64,000 nucleotides of DNA, from the NCBI GenBank assembly GCA_900550445.1, contig URSF01000001.1:1-64000 (forward strand), written 5' to 3'. Under the pieces are notes generated by a model. That model saw only the letters and a list, made by a program, of their open reading frames with translations, was not told the DNA's origin and did no database searches. Numbering within the stretch: position 1 is the first letter of the stretch; the number at the start of each line of letters is the position of its first letter. Both the position numbers and the translations under genes were made by a program. Below, piece after piece: positions 1 through 8,173 of the stretch. This stretch comes from an uncultured Rhodospirillaceae bacterium. Its GTDB lineage: Bacteria; Pseudomonadota; Alphaproteobacteria; CAAGCB01; CAG-977.

Positions 1-15
1 GGGGGGGGGGGGGGG
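1..15. other. Poly-G run at window edge, probable artefact
   Basis: The first 15 bases are all G, directly followed by AT-rich sequence. No other homopolymer of this kind was noticed in the window. Poly-G at a contig end is a common product of two-colour sequencing chemistry or unresolved assembly ends, so I treat it as technical. Confidence 0.6.
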
Positions 16-343
16 TATATTTTTAATAAAACTGTAACAATTCTTTTTCAGGCGCTGGAATAACGTTTTTTTATTTTAGTTTAGTTGAGCTGTGAATAAA
101 AAGACGATTTTTGTATACAATTTTTATTATAAAAAGTTTTTTATATCTGCCGGCGGACGTACTGAAATATCATCGCCGTATTATAAGAACGGCGTTTATA
201 TAAAAAATGTCCGCCGGGCGGGCGGACAGAAAACAAAACGGGGAAAACGCCGGAGGCGTATTAAAGAAAACTTTGGCAAAAACGAAGCGAATTCCTGCCC
301 TTTCTTCGGAACAGGCCGTAGAAATGCCCGGATCGGAAAATTT
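16..343. other. Non-coding, AT-rich stretch
   Basis: No convincing gene was found. A short open frame on the + strand (92-352) is rich in Lys and Arg, lacks recognisable domains, and overlaps the terminator hairpin at 202-227 and the end of the gene at 344. I regard it as chance. Confidence 0.5.
202..227 (-). terminator. Intrinsic terminator downstream of the kinase-like gene
   Basis: A 7-bp GC-only stem (209-215 with 221-227) is followed on the minus strand by a run of six T. It lies about 115 bases past the stop codon of the 344-835 gene. Confidence 0.6.
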
Positions 344-835
344 TTAAAATAAGGGCAGTGTATTTTTATAATAGATCACGTCCAGATTTTCGTCGGGGCT
401 GATCGGTTCATATCGTTTCGCAAACAAATCAAAAGTGTTTTCATCAATTTCCAAAGCTGTCTGATCTGTCAGCGTTCTGTTCAGGACACGTTTTTTTGCC
501 GTTTCCATGTCACATTCGATTTGATGAAACAATAACGAATCGCAGAAATATTTCGCGCGTTCAACAGCGGCCCGCCGGCTCTGTCTGGACCAGAATCCGC
601 GGTCAAAAATAACGTTTCCGCCGGCGGAAACGATTCGTTCTCCCAATTTCCAGGTAAATTCAGATACTTTTTCATGAGCGGCACGGAATTGCTCCTCTGG
701 CAGATTGCGGCCGAATAATTCGCGCATGAATTCATCGTCATTTAAAATAACGGCGCTGTATTGCGCCGCCAGCCTGCGGGCAATCGTTGTTTTGCCAAAA
801 CCCATGTATCCGCAAAGAAAATGAATTGTCGGCAT
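344..835 (-). CDS. P-loop kinase-like ATP-binding protein (AAA_33 / zeta-type)
   Basis: A 163-residue cytoplasmic protein with an N-terminal Walker A motif (GYMGFGKTT, residues 9-17), a following Asp pair (NDDEF) and a FDRGFWS segment near residue 100. This layout is typical of small P-loop kinases and zeta-toxin-like phosphotransferases that phosphorylate small molecules. The substrate cannot be told from sequence. The start lies 3 bases downstream of the stop of the preceding small membrane protein, so the two are probably co-transcribed. No antitoxin-like partner is visible, which argues against a toxin role. Confidence 0.7.
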   Translation of the reverse strand: MPTIHFLCGYMGFGKTTIARRLAAQYSAVILNDDEFMRELFGRNLPEEQFRAAHEKVSEFTWKLGERIVSAGGNVIFDRGFWSRQSRRAAVERAKYFCDSLLFHQIECDMETAKKRVLNRTLTDQTALEIDENTFDLFAKRYEPISPDENLDVIYYKNTLPLF

Positions 836-838
836 GGA

Positions 839-1048
839 TCAATGCAATCCGTGTCTGGCAGAATGGAACAGGCTGTTTACTGATCCCCGCATTCCCCAAA
901 TATCGAAGAAATACAGGATTGCCAGGATCAGGATAATCCATAAAGCGTATTGTTTGATAACGCGCAGTGTTTCCATAACAAAGCGCACGATTCCCTTAAA
1001 TAAACCGGGAATCATTTCATTCAGCAGGTAATTCAGATATTGTTTCAT
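839..1048 (-). CDS. Small single-pass membrane protein
   Basis: A 69-residue protein of unknown function. Residues about 32-50 form one strongly hydrophobic segment (YALWIILILAILYFF), with amphipathic sequence before it and a short His/Arg tail after it. The ATG at 1048 is chosen over an in-frame TTG at 1051 because the AGGAG at about 1055-1059 is 5 bases from the ATG and only 2 from the TTG. It precedes the kinase-like gene by 3 bases. No homologous family was recognised. Confidence 0.6.
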   Translation of the reverse strand: MKQYLNYLLNEMIPGLFKGIVRFVMETLRVIKQYALWIILILAILYFFDIWGMRGSVNSLFHSARHGLH

Positions 1049-1100
1049 CAAGACTCCTTTATGCCGGCGTTTTTTTAAGCCCGAACCTTTAAAGCGGATA

Positions 1101-1131
1101 AAAAATTCAGCTCTGAAAACTCAGAGCTGAA
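1101..1131 (-). terminator. Intrinsic terminator of the small secreted protein gene
   Basis: A perfect 11-bp stem (1106-1116 with 1121-1131) and 4-base loop, followed on the minus strand by six T. It ends the 1200-1457 transcript and separates it from the next gene pair. Confidence 0.85.
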
Positions 1132-1199
1132 TCCTAAGAAGTTATTCTAACGGTAACAGACGATAACTGTGGTTTGGTTTCAGGGGACATCCGTCCCTG

Positions 1200-1457
1200 T
1201 CAGTCACTGTTATCAGAGGTATCACCATTAGTAATACCACTGCCGCTGCCACCATTAGAAGTCGATGTCTTCCCGCTCGTTGCCAGATCTGCACCGAACG
1301 CGGTTGATTTTGCACTGCCGCGTCCCAGTTTAACAGCTTTGGCGATTACGATTGACGACGAATCGTCAAACGAACCGGAGGGAAGAACAGCTGCGTCGGC
1401 GCTGTGGCTCATCGCCATCAGGCAGACACCTGCTAAAATCAAACTTGATTTTTTCAT
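1200..1457 (-). CDS. Small secreted Ser/Gly-rich protein, unknown function
   Basis: An 85-residue protein with a clear signal peptide: MKKSS, a hydrophobic core, then cleavage probably after SADA (about residue 22). The mature part is about 60 residues, rich in Ser, Gly, Thr and Ala, ending in a GSGSG and Asn/Asp tail that is likely disordered. An AGGAGG ribosome site sits 5-6 bases before the ATG. It has its own candidate promoter and a strong terminator, so it looks like a monocistronic real gene despite having no recognised family. Confidence 0.65.
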   Translation of the reverse strand: MKKSSLILAGVCLMAMSHSADAAVLPSGSFDDSSSIVIAKAVKLGRGSAKSTAFGADLATSGKTSTSNGGSGSGITNGDTSDNSD

Positions 1458-1510
1458 CTCGTTCCTCCTAATGTCAGAAGATCAGAACATATTCCGACTC
1501 TTCATTTAAT

Positions 1511-1539
1511 ATTTTGTACATAAATGAAAAAAAATTCAA
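1511..1539 (-). promoter_or_regulatory. Candidate sigma70 promoter for the small secreted protein
   Basis: On the minus strand TTGAAT (1539-1534) and CAAAAT (1516-1511) are separated by 17 bases, about 55 bases before the start codon. The -10 match is only 4 of 6. Confidence 0.35.
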
Positions 1540-1880
1540 GTGGAAAACTGGAGCGGCTTTATTTCATTGATAAATTTAAATGTAAAAAGAAAAAAAATAT
1601 TTGGCTTTTGTCATGGAATAAAGAAATAAAATAAGAACGAGAATAGAGAGTTTTACTTTTGTTTTTTTGAATGAAAATGATAAAGAAATTGTTTTTCTGT
1701 TAAAGAAGAAAAAATATGTTCGTTCAAATTTTAAACAAGCGCAGAAATGTTTGTCAAAAAACAGAAAGAAAAAACTATTTTTACTTTCTCTCCGTTTGTC
1801 CGCAAAACGGACTGCGGATTTTTACTATGAAAGGAAAAGGAAGTTGAACCGCAGAGTCTTTGACAACAAAGTAAAGTCTT
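1540..1880. other. AT-rich intergenic region
   Basis: About 340 bases of strongly A/T-rich sequence. A 77-codon open frame on the + strand (1667-1900) is almost entirely Lys, Phe, Leu and Arg, begins without a convincing ribosome site and runs into the end of the neighbouring pseudogene. I see no supportable gene or RNA here. Confidence 0.5.
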
Positions 1881-2768
1881 TTATTTTTTTTCTGCGATGA
1901 CTCTGAAACCCACGGTGTTATATCCCATATTCGGCCGCCTGCCTTCTCCTGACATTGTTATTTTGCAAGAATTTGGGTTTGCATACCAGGATCCGCCCTT
2001 TACGGCATATACGGTTTGGCCTTTTTCGGCGCCGTTCGTCGCTGTGATTTGACTGCTTGTCCATTCCCAGACATTTCCCGACATGTCATAGACTCCAAAA
2101 GGACTTTTGCCGCCGGGGTATTGGTTGACAGGGGTCGTATACCCTCCGTTGTTCATGATTTTTTTAAATAAATCGGTATAAACAAAACCCGTATGGTTCT
2201 TATGATTGACCCAGCCCGTTACGTATCCGTTTGAATTTATTGATATTACTTGATTTAACTGGATACTTTGGCCTTAATCGGGCGATCTGGGATTGTTGTA
2301 TGTAACGATCGGGTTTTGTTTTAAGCAACTGGAGGCCGCTAATTTATTATAATTAAAATTATTGTCGTTGACTTGATTCCCCCATGGGAAAACATAATCT
2401 TTTTCACCTCTTGCCGCATATTCCTATTCGGCCGCCGTCGGAAGTCTGAAAGAATATTCGGGATATTTTTTTTCCAGCCATTTGCAATATGCGGCGGCGT
2501 CGTTATGTGAAACGAAAACGACGGGGTGATTTTCTTTGCCGTTCGGATATGTGCCGTTTTTCTAATATTTTGGTTTTTTTGTTCCGGTATTATCGGTAAA
2601 TATTTTATATTGAGCGTTTGTTACGGGATATTGTCCGATGTAAAACGATTTTGTGTTGTCGCTCGCCGGGATTAAAATAAAATCAGTCAGATCATTTGCC
2701 GACGCGCTGCCGTGTATGAAAAAGAAAAGATTTATAAAAAACAAATAAAAAGGTAATTTTTTCCGCAT
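1881..2768 (-). pseudogene. Formylglycine-generating-enzyme / SUMF1-like secreted protein, interrupted by three in-frame stops
   Basis: One continuous frame of 296 codons from ATG 2768 to TAA 1881, with a signal peptide (ends HGSASA) and the FGE-sulfatase fold: IGQYPVTNAQY near residue 45, LPTAAE-x-EYAARG near 115, and the C-terminal SGNVWEWTSS, KGGSW and VGFRV hallmarks. Three stops interrupt it: TAG at 2562-2564, TAG at 2424-2426 and TAA at 2274-2276. There is no frameshift. The second stop falls exactly where the family has Trp (PTxAEWEYAARG), and the first follows PKY where Trp is also usual; both need one G-to-A change in TGG. Other TGG codons in the gene are intact. The sequence is more A/T-rich than the neighbours. 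I read it as a recently inactivated gene; FGE-like domains without a sulfatase partner often have other roles. Confidence 0.8.
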
Positions 2769-2794
2769 AAATTATCCCGCGTTATTTTTACCTA

Positions 2795-2821
2795 TAAAAA
2801 AACGTCCGAGCCGGACGTTTT
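2795..2821 (-). terminator. Intrinsic terminator after tRNA-Met
   Basis: A stem of about 10 bp (2799-2808 with 2812-2821) with a 3-base loop, followed on the minus strand by a run of T. It begins 6 bases after the encoded CCA of tRNA-Met. Confidence 0.8.
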
Positions 2822-2826
2822 GCATA

Positions 2827-2903
2827 TGGTAGCGGAGGAGGGATTCGAACCCCCGACACGCGGATTATGATTCCGCTGCTCTAACCAACTGAGCTACTCC
2901 GCC
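2827..2903 (-). tRNA. tRNA-Met (CAT), elongator type
   Basis: A full 77-base cloverleaf with encoded CCA (2829-2827). The 7-bp acceptor stem, D-arm, anticodon stem GCGGA/TCCGC with loop ATCATAA, and a canonical T-loop TTCGAAT are all intact. The anticodon is CAT. The overall sequence resembles alphaproteobacterial elongator tRNA-Met rather than the initiator. A tRNA-Ile2 with lysidine-modified CAT is the alternative. It starts 18 bases after the cysE stop and may share its transcript. Confidence 0.9.
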
Positions 2904-2921
2904 ATCAATTGATGAGGTTTT

Positions 2922-3638
2922 TTACCGTGTTTTGGACGGACTGTCAATACGTTTCTTTGATCCCGGCTCTTTTTTCCCGCCGCCGGTTGCCGTGATCTGT
3001 TTTTCCAACGTTCTGACCTGCGCTTTTAATTCTTCCAGCGCTTTCATCATCGGATCTGTTTTTTCCGCGGCGTAGGCTTCAAAACATTTTTCCGTCTTTT
3101 TCCGGCAGCGCACGATTTGCGCCGGCACGCCGACGGCCGTGGCCGAATCGGGCACGTCCTTTAACACGACGGCGTTGGAACCGATGCGCGCGTCGTCTCC
3201 GATCATAATCGGCCCCAGCAGCTTTGCTCCCGCGCCGACAATGACGCGGTTGCCCAATGTCGGGTGGCGCTTGCCCTGGCTGGCGGACGTGCCGCCCAGC
3301 GTAACGCCGTGATACAGCGTAACATCGTCGCCGATTTCTGCCGTTTCGCCGATAACAACGCCGGTCGCGTGATCAATAAACAGATTTTTGCCGATTCGGG
3401 CGGCGGGGTGAATGTCGACTCCGGTCAAAAAGCGTCCGAAAGCTGAAATCAGCCGCGCCGTTGTAAAAAAATTTTTTTTCCACAAATAATGAGCCAGGCG
3501 ATACAGCATTATTGCGTGAAGTCCCGGATAACAAAGAAATACTTCGATTTTTGACCGCGCGGCCGGATCGCGCTGCAAAACCGAATCGGAATATTCGGAC
3601 GCTTTTGAAAATATTTCTTTTGTCAGACGCTTGAACAT
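2922..3638 (-). CDS. cysE: Serine O-acetyltransferase
   Basis: Makes O-acetylserine from serine and acetyl-CoA, the committed step of cysteine synthesis, in the cytoplasm. The 238-residue protein is the short (EpsC-like) form: a helical N-terminus with [18 protein letters not shown] (about residues 36-53), then a left-handed beta-helix of hexapeptide repeats with the signature [12 protein letters not shown], the catalytic region YHGVTLGGT, and GVPAQIV at the end of the helix. An unusual Lys/Glu-rich tail of about 65 residues follows, including a short coiled coil ([18 protein letters not shown]). No cysteine synthase gene is adjacent; tRNA-Met follows. Confidence 0.92.
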   Translation of the reverse strand: MFKRLTKEIFSKASEYSDSVLQRDPAARSKIEVFLCYPGLHAIMLYRLAHYLWKKNFFTTARLISAFGRFLTGVDIHPAARIGKNLFIDHATGVVIGETAEIGDDVTLYHGVTLGGTSASQGKRHPTLGNRVIVGAGAKLLGPIMIGDDARIGSNAVVLKDVPDSATAVGVPAQIVRCRKKTEKCFEAYAAEKTDPMMKALEELKAQVRTLEKQITATGGGKKEPGSKKRIDSPSKTR

Positions 3639-3704
3639 TGTACCTTCATTTCGCTAATATGAACTTTTCTACAGCTTATAACCCACCCTTTGCAAGGTTT
3701 CAAT

Positions 3705-4412
3705 ATGCCAGAAATTATTTTTAACGGTCCTGAAGGACGATTGGAAGGCCGCTATCAGCCGGGAAACAGCGAAGAATCTCCGCTGGCTCTTATTCTTCAC
3801 CCCCACCCGCAAATGCCGAACGGCAACATGAATAACCGGATAACGTATACGTTGTTTCAGACGTTCAGCGCTCTGGGGTTTGCCGTGCTGCGTTTTAATT
3901 TCCGCGGGGTCGGACGTTCGCAGGGCGTTTATGACGACGGGCAGGGCGAATTAGGCGACGCCGCCGCTGCTCTGGACTGGCTGCAAATGATGAACCGCAA
4001 CGCCAAAACATGCTGGATCGCGGGATATTCTTTCGGCGCGTGGATCGGTATGCAGCTGTTAATGCGCCGTCCTGAAATTTCGGGATTTATTTCCGTGGCG
4101 CCCCCCGCTAATTCAAAGGATTTTTCGTTTCTGGCGCCTTGCCCGGCTTCCGGCTTGATCGTTCATGGCGGAGAAGACGAATTGATTCCCGAAGCTTCCG
4201 TCGCCGCTTTGGCCGATAAGCTGTCAGGGCAGCGCAATATCCATATTCGTTATGCGATGTTTCCTCACGCCGGCCACGATTTTGAAAACCATTTAAAGGA
4301 TATCAGTCTGACCGTGCGCGATTACGTGACGGATATTATGACCAGAAAACATAAAAAGTCGGTCAGGGGAAAAGGCGGCAAGAAAATCCGACCGAAAGAA
4401 AAAGAAGCTTAA
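3705..4412 (+). CDS. Alpha/beta hydrolase (COG2945-like)
   Basis: A 235-residue predicted serine hydrolase. The nucleophile elbow is GYSFGAW (near residue 106), the acid is likely the Asp in GGEDELIP, and the base is the His in HAGHDFE. HPHPQMPNGNMNN near residue 32 and FNFRGVGRSQG are typical of this cytoplasmic hydrolase family, whose substrate is unknown. The ATG at 3705 is chosen because AAGG lies 7 bases before it; an in-frame TTG at 3690 has no better site. The C-terminal 20 residues are Lys/Arg-rich. It diverges from cysE and converges on lolA. Confidence 0.85.
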   Translation: MPEIIFNGPEGRLEGRYQPGNSEESPLALILHPHPQMPNGNMNNRITYTLFQTFSALGFAVLRFNFRGVGRSQGVYDDGQGELGDAAAALDWLQMMNRNAKTCWIAGYSFGAWIGMQLLMRRPEISGFISVAPPANSKDFSFLAPCPASGLIVHGGEDELIPEASVAALADKLSGQRNIHIRYAMFPHAGHDFENHLKDISLTVRDYVTDIMTRKHKKSVRGKGGKKIRPKEKEA

Positions 4413-4448
4413 AAAAAAGCCTGAACAAAAAAGTTCAGGCTTTTTTTT
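4411..4448. terminator. Bidirectional intrinsic terminator
   Basis: An 8-bp GC-rich stem (4419-4426 with 4433-4440) with an A6 loop, flanked by A8 on the left and T8 on the right. It works for both the + strand hydrolase and the minus-strand lolA. Confidence 0.9.
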
Positions 4449-4456
4449 CAAAAGGA

Positions 4457-5101
4457 CTATCTGCGCCGCGGCATGTCCCCGGGGCGCAGATTCTTTTTCG
4501 GGTCTTTGAATTTAAACAGAGTTTCGTCCAATTTGGCGTTTGTTTCCATGTTGTCCAGCGTGACCAGCGTTGTAATTTGCTGCGCGTCGGTTACGCGCCA
4601 TTGTTTTAAAGCCAAAGGTTTGTCTTTGAAAATCAAAGTGATATTGCCGGCCGCCGGCTGGTTTTCTTTGGTAACCGATACGGAAATCAAACCCGGTTCG
4701 GTTGAAAAATCCGTAATGGTCAGCCCTTCTTTTTCAAAGGAAAAGTTTTCCTTTAAAATCATGGCCGCCGGATTGTCGTCCAGATCCAGATAAGTGACCT
4801 GCTCTAATTTCTTGTCATGAAAAATCAGATAATACCCGTCGGCAATGACTTCGACCGGGTGGGGCGGGTCATATTCCAGCCGCATTTTGTTAGGTTTTAA
4901 AACATAAAAATTACCCTGTGCCGCCGCGCCGTTGTCGCTGGTCTGATAAAATTTGCTTTTGATCGTCCGAATCCCGTTAAAATAAGATTCTATTTTTTTA
5001 ATCAGTTCCTGCTGCTGCCGTGTAAACGACTGCGCCGGAGCTGTCTGAGCGTCGGCGGCGGACGTCATGAAAAACAGACAAAGAAGAAGGATTTTGAACA
5101 T
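4457..5101 (-). CDS. lolA: Outer-membrane lipoprotein carrier protein LolA
   Basis: A periplasmic chaperone that carries lipoproteins from the LolCDE complex to the outer membrane. 214 residues with a Sec signal peptide (cleavage near residue 18, SAADA-Q) and no lipobox. The LolA pattern is clear: YFNGIRTIKSKFYQ, GNFYVLKPNKMRLEY, YLIFHDKKLEQVTY and the late TDAQQITTLVTLDN strand. A family-typical half-open barrel of about 200 residues is complete. The gene follows ftsK with a 43-base gap, a common alphaproteobacterial order. Confidence 0.9.
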   Translation of the reverse strand: MFKILLLCLFFMTSAADAQTAPAQSFTRQQQELIKKIESYFNGIRTIKSKFYQTSDNGAAAQGNFYVLKPNKMRLEYDPPHPVEVIADGYYLIFHDKKLEQVTYLDLDDNPAAMILKENFSFEKEGLTITDFSTEPGLISVSVTKENQPAAGNITLIFKDKPLALKQWRVTDAQQITTLVTLDNMETNAKLDETLFKFKDPKKNLRPGDMPRRR

Positions 5102-5144
5102 CGTCTTTTCCCATTTGTTTTTTTATTCAGCCACTTTAACAGGT

Positions 5145-7460
5145 TTATCGGTTGTCGGGTACTAAAATTTCGCGTTTGCCCGCATGACTGGGGGCGGAGA
5201 TGACACCCTGCGCTTCCATCTGGTCGATCAGGTCCGCGGCGCGATTGTAACCGATACGCAGCTGACGCTGAATATAACTGGTCGATACTTTTCTGTCGCG
5301 CAGAACGATGGCGACGGCTTTGTCATACAGACTGGCGTCTTCCGCTCCGTCCATGTTGACGGTTGTGTCGCCGGCGGATTCCGGCGGTTCTTCGGTGACG
5401 GATTGTTCGTATTCGGGAACGCCTTGCAGACGCAGATGCGCGGTGACGGCTTCGACTTCCGCATCGCTGACAAACGGTCCGTGCAGACGAACCGGACGCT
5501 GTCCCTGCGCCAGGTAAAGCATATCGCCGCGGCCCAGCAGCTGTTCGGCGCCTTGTTCGCCCAAGATTGTGCGGCTGTCGATTTTTGTCGTTAAACGGAA
5601 GCTGATACGTTCTGGAAAATTGGCTTTGATCGTTCCCGTAATGACGTCAACGGAAGGACGTTGAGTCGCCAAAACCAGATGAATCCCCGCCGCACGCGCT
5701 TTTTGGGCAATGCGCTGAACGGCGATTTCGATTTCTTTGCCGGCCGTAACCATCAGATCCGCCATTTCGTCAACAATGACGACGATATATGGGAAAGGCT
5801 TTAAGTTCAGCGGCTGTTCTTCGTAAATAGGTTCGCCGTTGTCATAACCGGTTAAGACGGTGCGCGTCATCGGTTCTTTTGCGTCAATCATTTCTTTGAT
5901 TTTGGCATTGTAACCATCAATGTTGCGCACGCCCAGTTCGCTCATTTGGCGGTAACGGTCGTCCATTTCCCGCACGGCCCAATTCAAAGCCAAAACGGCT
6001 TTTTTCGGATCGGTGACAACAGGCGTCAGCAGATGCGGAATACCGTTGTAAACGGACAATTCCAGCATTTTCGGGTCAACCATGATCAGGCGCACCTGTT
6101 CGGGCGTCAGACGGTAGATTAAAGAAAGAATCATTGTGTTGATCGCGACGGATTTTCCCGATCCCGTCGTGCCGGCGACCAGCAGGTGGGGCATTTTCGC
6201 CAGATCGGCAAACGTCGGCTTTCCGCCGATGTCCTTGCCCAGAGCCAGCAAAAGCGGCTTTGTCGCGTTTTTAAATTCGTCGCAGGCAAACATTTCCTTT
6301 AAATAAACGTCGGCGCGTTTTTCGTTAGGCATTTCGATGCCGATCACGCTTTGCCCCGGAACGACGGCGATACGGACGGACAAAGCGCTCATCGACCGGG
6401 CGATATCGTCCGCCAGATTGATGACCCGCGTCGTTTTAATACCCGGTGCCGGTTCCAGTTCGAACAAAGTGACGACAGGGCCGGGGCGGACGTTGACGAT
6501 TTCGCCTTTTACGCCGTATTCTTCCAGCACGCCTTCCAGCTGACGGGCGCGTTTTTCCAGATAATCGCGGGAAACGGCGGCGTCCTTGTCGATTTTCGGT
6601 TTTGCCAGAAAATCAAGTTTGGGCAAATGAAACTGCCGGGCGTATTCGCGCTGTTCCCGGATTGACTTTAACGGAGAAGGTTTAGCCGGCTGTTTGGCGG
6701 TATGTTGCGCCTGCGGTTGTTCTTTTTCTTCCAGATTTAACTCGCCTTGTTCGGCAAACAGACTCTGCGGCAGCTCTTCGGGCAATTTTTGTTCGCCCGC
6801 GGATTTTTCCGCGCCGTCGGCACGCCGTATTTTACGCCAGATAAACACGGCCGCGGTTTTTATCAGCCGCCCCAGTCCGGCCGTCCAACGCTTGACCAGA
6901 TAAAAAGGAATCCCCAATGTGGAAGCCAGACCGAACACCGCGGCGACAAAGACGACCGGCAGCATCAGGTATTCCAGATAAGGCATGTACGCCGCGTTTA
7001 ATCCGTGGATCAGCGGGTGATAAAAAGCCGGCATGACCGCACCGGAAAAACCGGCCAGAACGGGCGAGAACGAAACGGCGGGCAGAGCGGAAAATAACAC
7101 CAGCAGAAGAAACAGAGTCGGAATGAAGCATAAGACGCGCAGGATTTGAAATTTATGCCATTTCAGTCGCGCAATTAAAATCCCCCAGGCCATTAAAGCC
7201 AAAGGAAACAGCACGGCGCCCAATCCGAAATACTGCCACAGCAGATCTGCGCAGACGGCGCCGAATCCGCCCAAAGCGTTTTGCGGCAGATTGCCCGACG
7301 CCGTGTTCAGCGAAGGATCCGTCGAATCATACGTTGTCAGAGCCGCTGCCAGAGCCAATCCGGCGGCGATTAACGCCGCTCCGCAGCAGCGTATGGCCAG
7401 TTTATGGAAAAAGACCTTTAAGGTATCGGGTAAAAACGTATGTTTTTCAGAGCTAATCAT
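5145..7460 (-). CDS. ftsK: DNA translocase FtsK
   Basis: Pumps chromosome DNA through the division septum and helps resolve dimers at dif. 771 residues: four or five membrane segments in residues 22-190, a short acidic Gln/Pro linker (about 215-265), alpha and beta motor domains from about 285 with Walker A GTTGSGKS at 430-437 and Walker B IVVIVDEMADL, and a C-terminal gamma winged helix (about 705-765) that reads oriented DNA sites. The linker is much shorter than in E. coli FtsK. It lies between a Lon-N-type gene and lolA on one strand. Confidence 0.96.
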   Translation of the reverse strand: MISSEKHTFLPDTLKVFFHKLAIRCCGAALIAAGLALAAALTTYDSTDPSLNTASGNLPQNALGGFGAVCADLLWQYFGLGAVLFPLALMAWGILIARLKWHKFQILRVLCFIPTLFLLLVLFSALPAVSFSPVLAGFSGAVMPAFYHPLIHGLNAAYMPYLEYLMLPVVFVAAVFGLASTLGIPFYLVKRWTAGLGRLIKTAAVFIWRKIRRADGAEKSAGEQKLPEELPQSLFAEQGELNLEEKEQPQAQHTAKQPAKPSPLKSIREQREYARQFHLPKLDFLAKPKIDKDAAVSRDYLEKRARQLEGVLEEYGVKGEIVNVRPGPVVTLFELEPAPGIKTTRVINLADDIARSMSALSVRIAVVPGQSVIGIEMPNEKRADVYLKEMFACDEFKNATKPLLLALGKDIGGKPTFADLAKMPHLLVAGTTGSGKSVAINTMILSLIYRLTPEQVRLIMVDPKMLELSVYNGIPHLLTPVVTDPKKAVLALNWAVREMDDRYRQMSELGVRNIDGYNAKIKEMIDAKEPMTRTVLTGYDNGEPIYEEQPLNLKPFPYIVVIVDEMADLMVTAGKEIEIAVQRIAQKARAAGIHLVLATQRPSVDVITGTIKANFPERISFRLTTKIDSRTILGEQGAEQLLGRGDMLYLAQGQRPVRLHGPFVSDAEVEAVTAHLRLQGVPEYEQSVTEEPPESAGDTTVNMDGAEDASLYDKAVAIVLRDRKVSTSYIQRQLRIGYNRAADLIDQMEAQGVISAPSHAGKREILVPDNR

Positions 7461-7523
7461 TATCGTCCGCAGATTAAAAAAAGAATCTGCTTCCTTTATG
7501 ACATTAAAAAGTAAAAGCTCCGT

Positions 7524-8162
7524 TTAATTTATCCGGCCGTCCGAATTCATATCCAGCAGCAGCAGGAGCGTATCATAGAATTTTTGCGGCTGAGCACATT
7601 CCAGCAACGCTTGTTTTTCCGCCGGCGTAAACGGCAGAACCGAGGCCAGAGTCATTAAAATCTGTTCGTCGGGCATTTGCTTTAACATATCCGACGTCAG
7701 ATCGATTTTGTTGGAATAAGCGTAGAAATCAAGCTTTGCAAAGAGTTCTTTTTTGTTAAATTTAAATTCGCCCAGATTAAAATCCGCGGCAAAGGGGGCA
7801 AAATCAACGAAAGCGTCGCGGTAAATGCCGTTATGATCCGTTTCTTTGACAACATTGAACCGCGCAATGCCCGTCAACGTAATCAACAGCGTGTCGTTTG
7901 ACTCCGTAAAGCTGGAAATCCGCCCCGCGCAGCCCGTTTTATACAGAGGAGAAACTTTCATCGGCATATCCTGCTGTGTCGGCTGTACCATGCCGATCAG
8001 ACGCGAGGCGGCCAACGCGTTAAAAACCAGACGGATATAACGCATTTCGTAAATACGCAGATTCAACTTTGTTTCCGGAAATAAAAACGCTCCGGAAAAC
8101 GGCAAAACCGGCAGATTGGCGGGCAGTTCCACCATTGTGATGTCAAAGATACTGTTGCTCAT
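7524..8162 (-). CDS. Lon N-terminal substrate-binding domain protein (COG2802)
   Basis: A 212-residue stand-alone version of the substrate-recognition domain of Lon protease, without the AAA or protease parts. Visible family features are LPVLPFSGAFLFPETKLNLRIYE at the start, YIRLVFNAL, the GCAGRISSF strand and a helical C-terminus with LASVLPFTPAEKQALLE. The gene is 11 bases downstream of the thioredoxin-TPR gene, a pairing seen in many alphaproteobacteria, so it probably acts in protein quality control. Its exact job is unknown. Confidence 0.85.
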   Translation of the reverse strand: MSNSIFDITMVELPANLPVLPFSGAFLFPETKLNLRIYEMRYIRLVFNALAASRLIGMVQPTQQDMPMKVSPLYKTGCAGRISSFTESNDTLLITLTGIARFNVVKETDHNGIYRDAFVDFAPFAADFNLGEFKFNKKELFAKLDFYAYSNKIDLTSDMLKQMPDEQILMTLASVLPFTPAEKQALLECAQPQKFYDTLLLLLDMNSDGRIN

Positions 8163-8173
8163 TTCCGCCGTCC

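Noticed and set aside
344..835. Zeta toxin of a toxin-antitoxin pair
   Set aside because: The partner gene encodes a small membrane protein, not an epsilon-type antitoxin, and key zeta residues could not be confirmed.
1881..2768. Diversity-generating retroelement target, because the FGE/C-type lectin fold is used by such systems
   Set aside because: No reverse transcriptase or template repeat was found, and the mutations are scattered stop codons, not clustered adenine-specific changes at the C-terminus.
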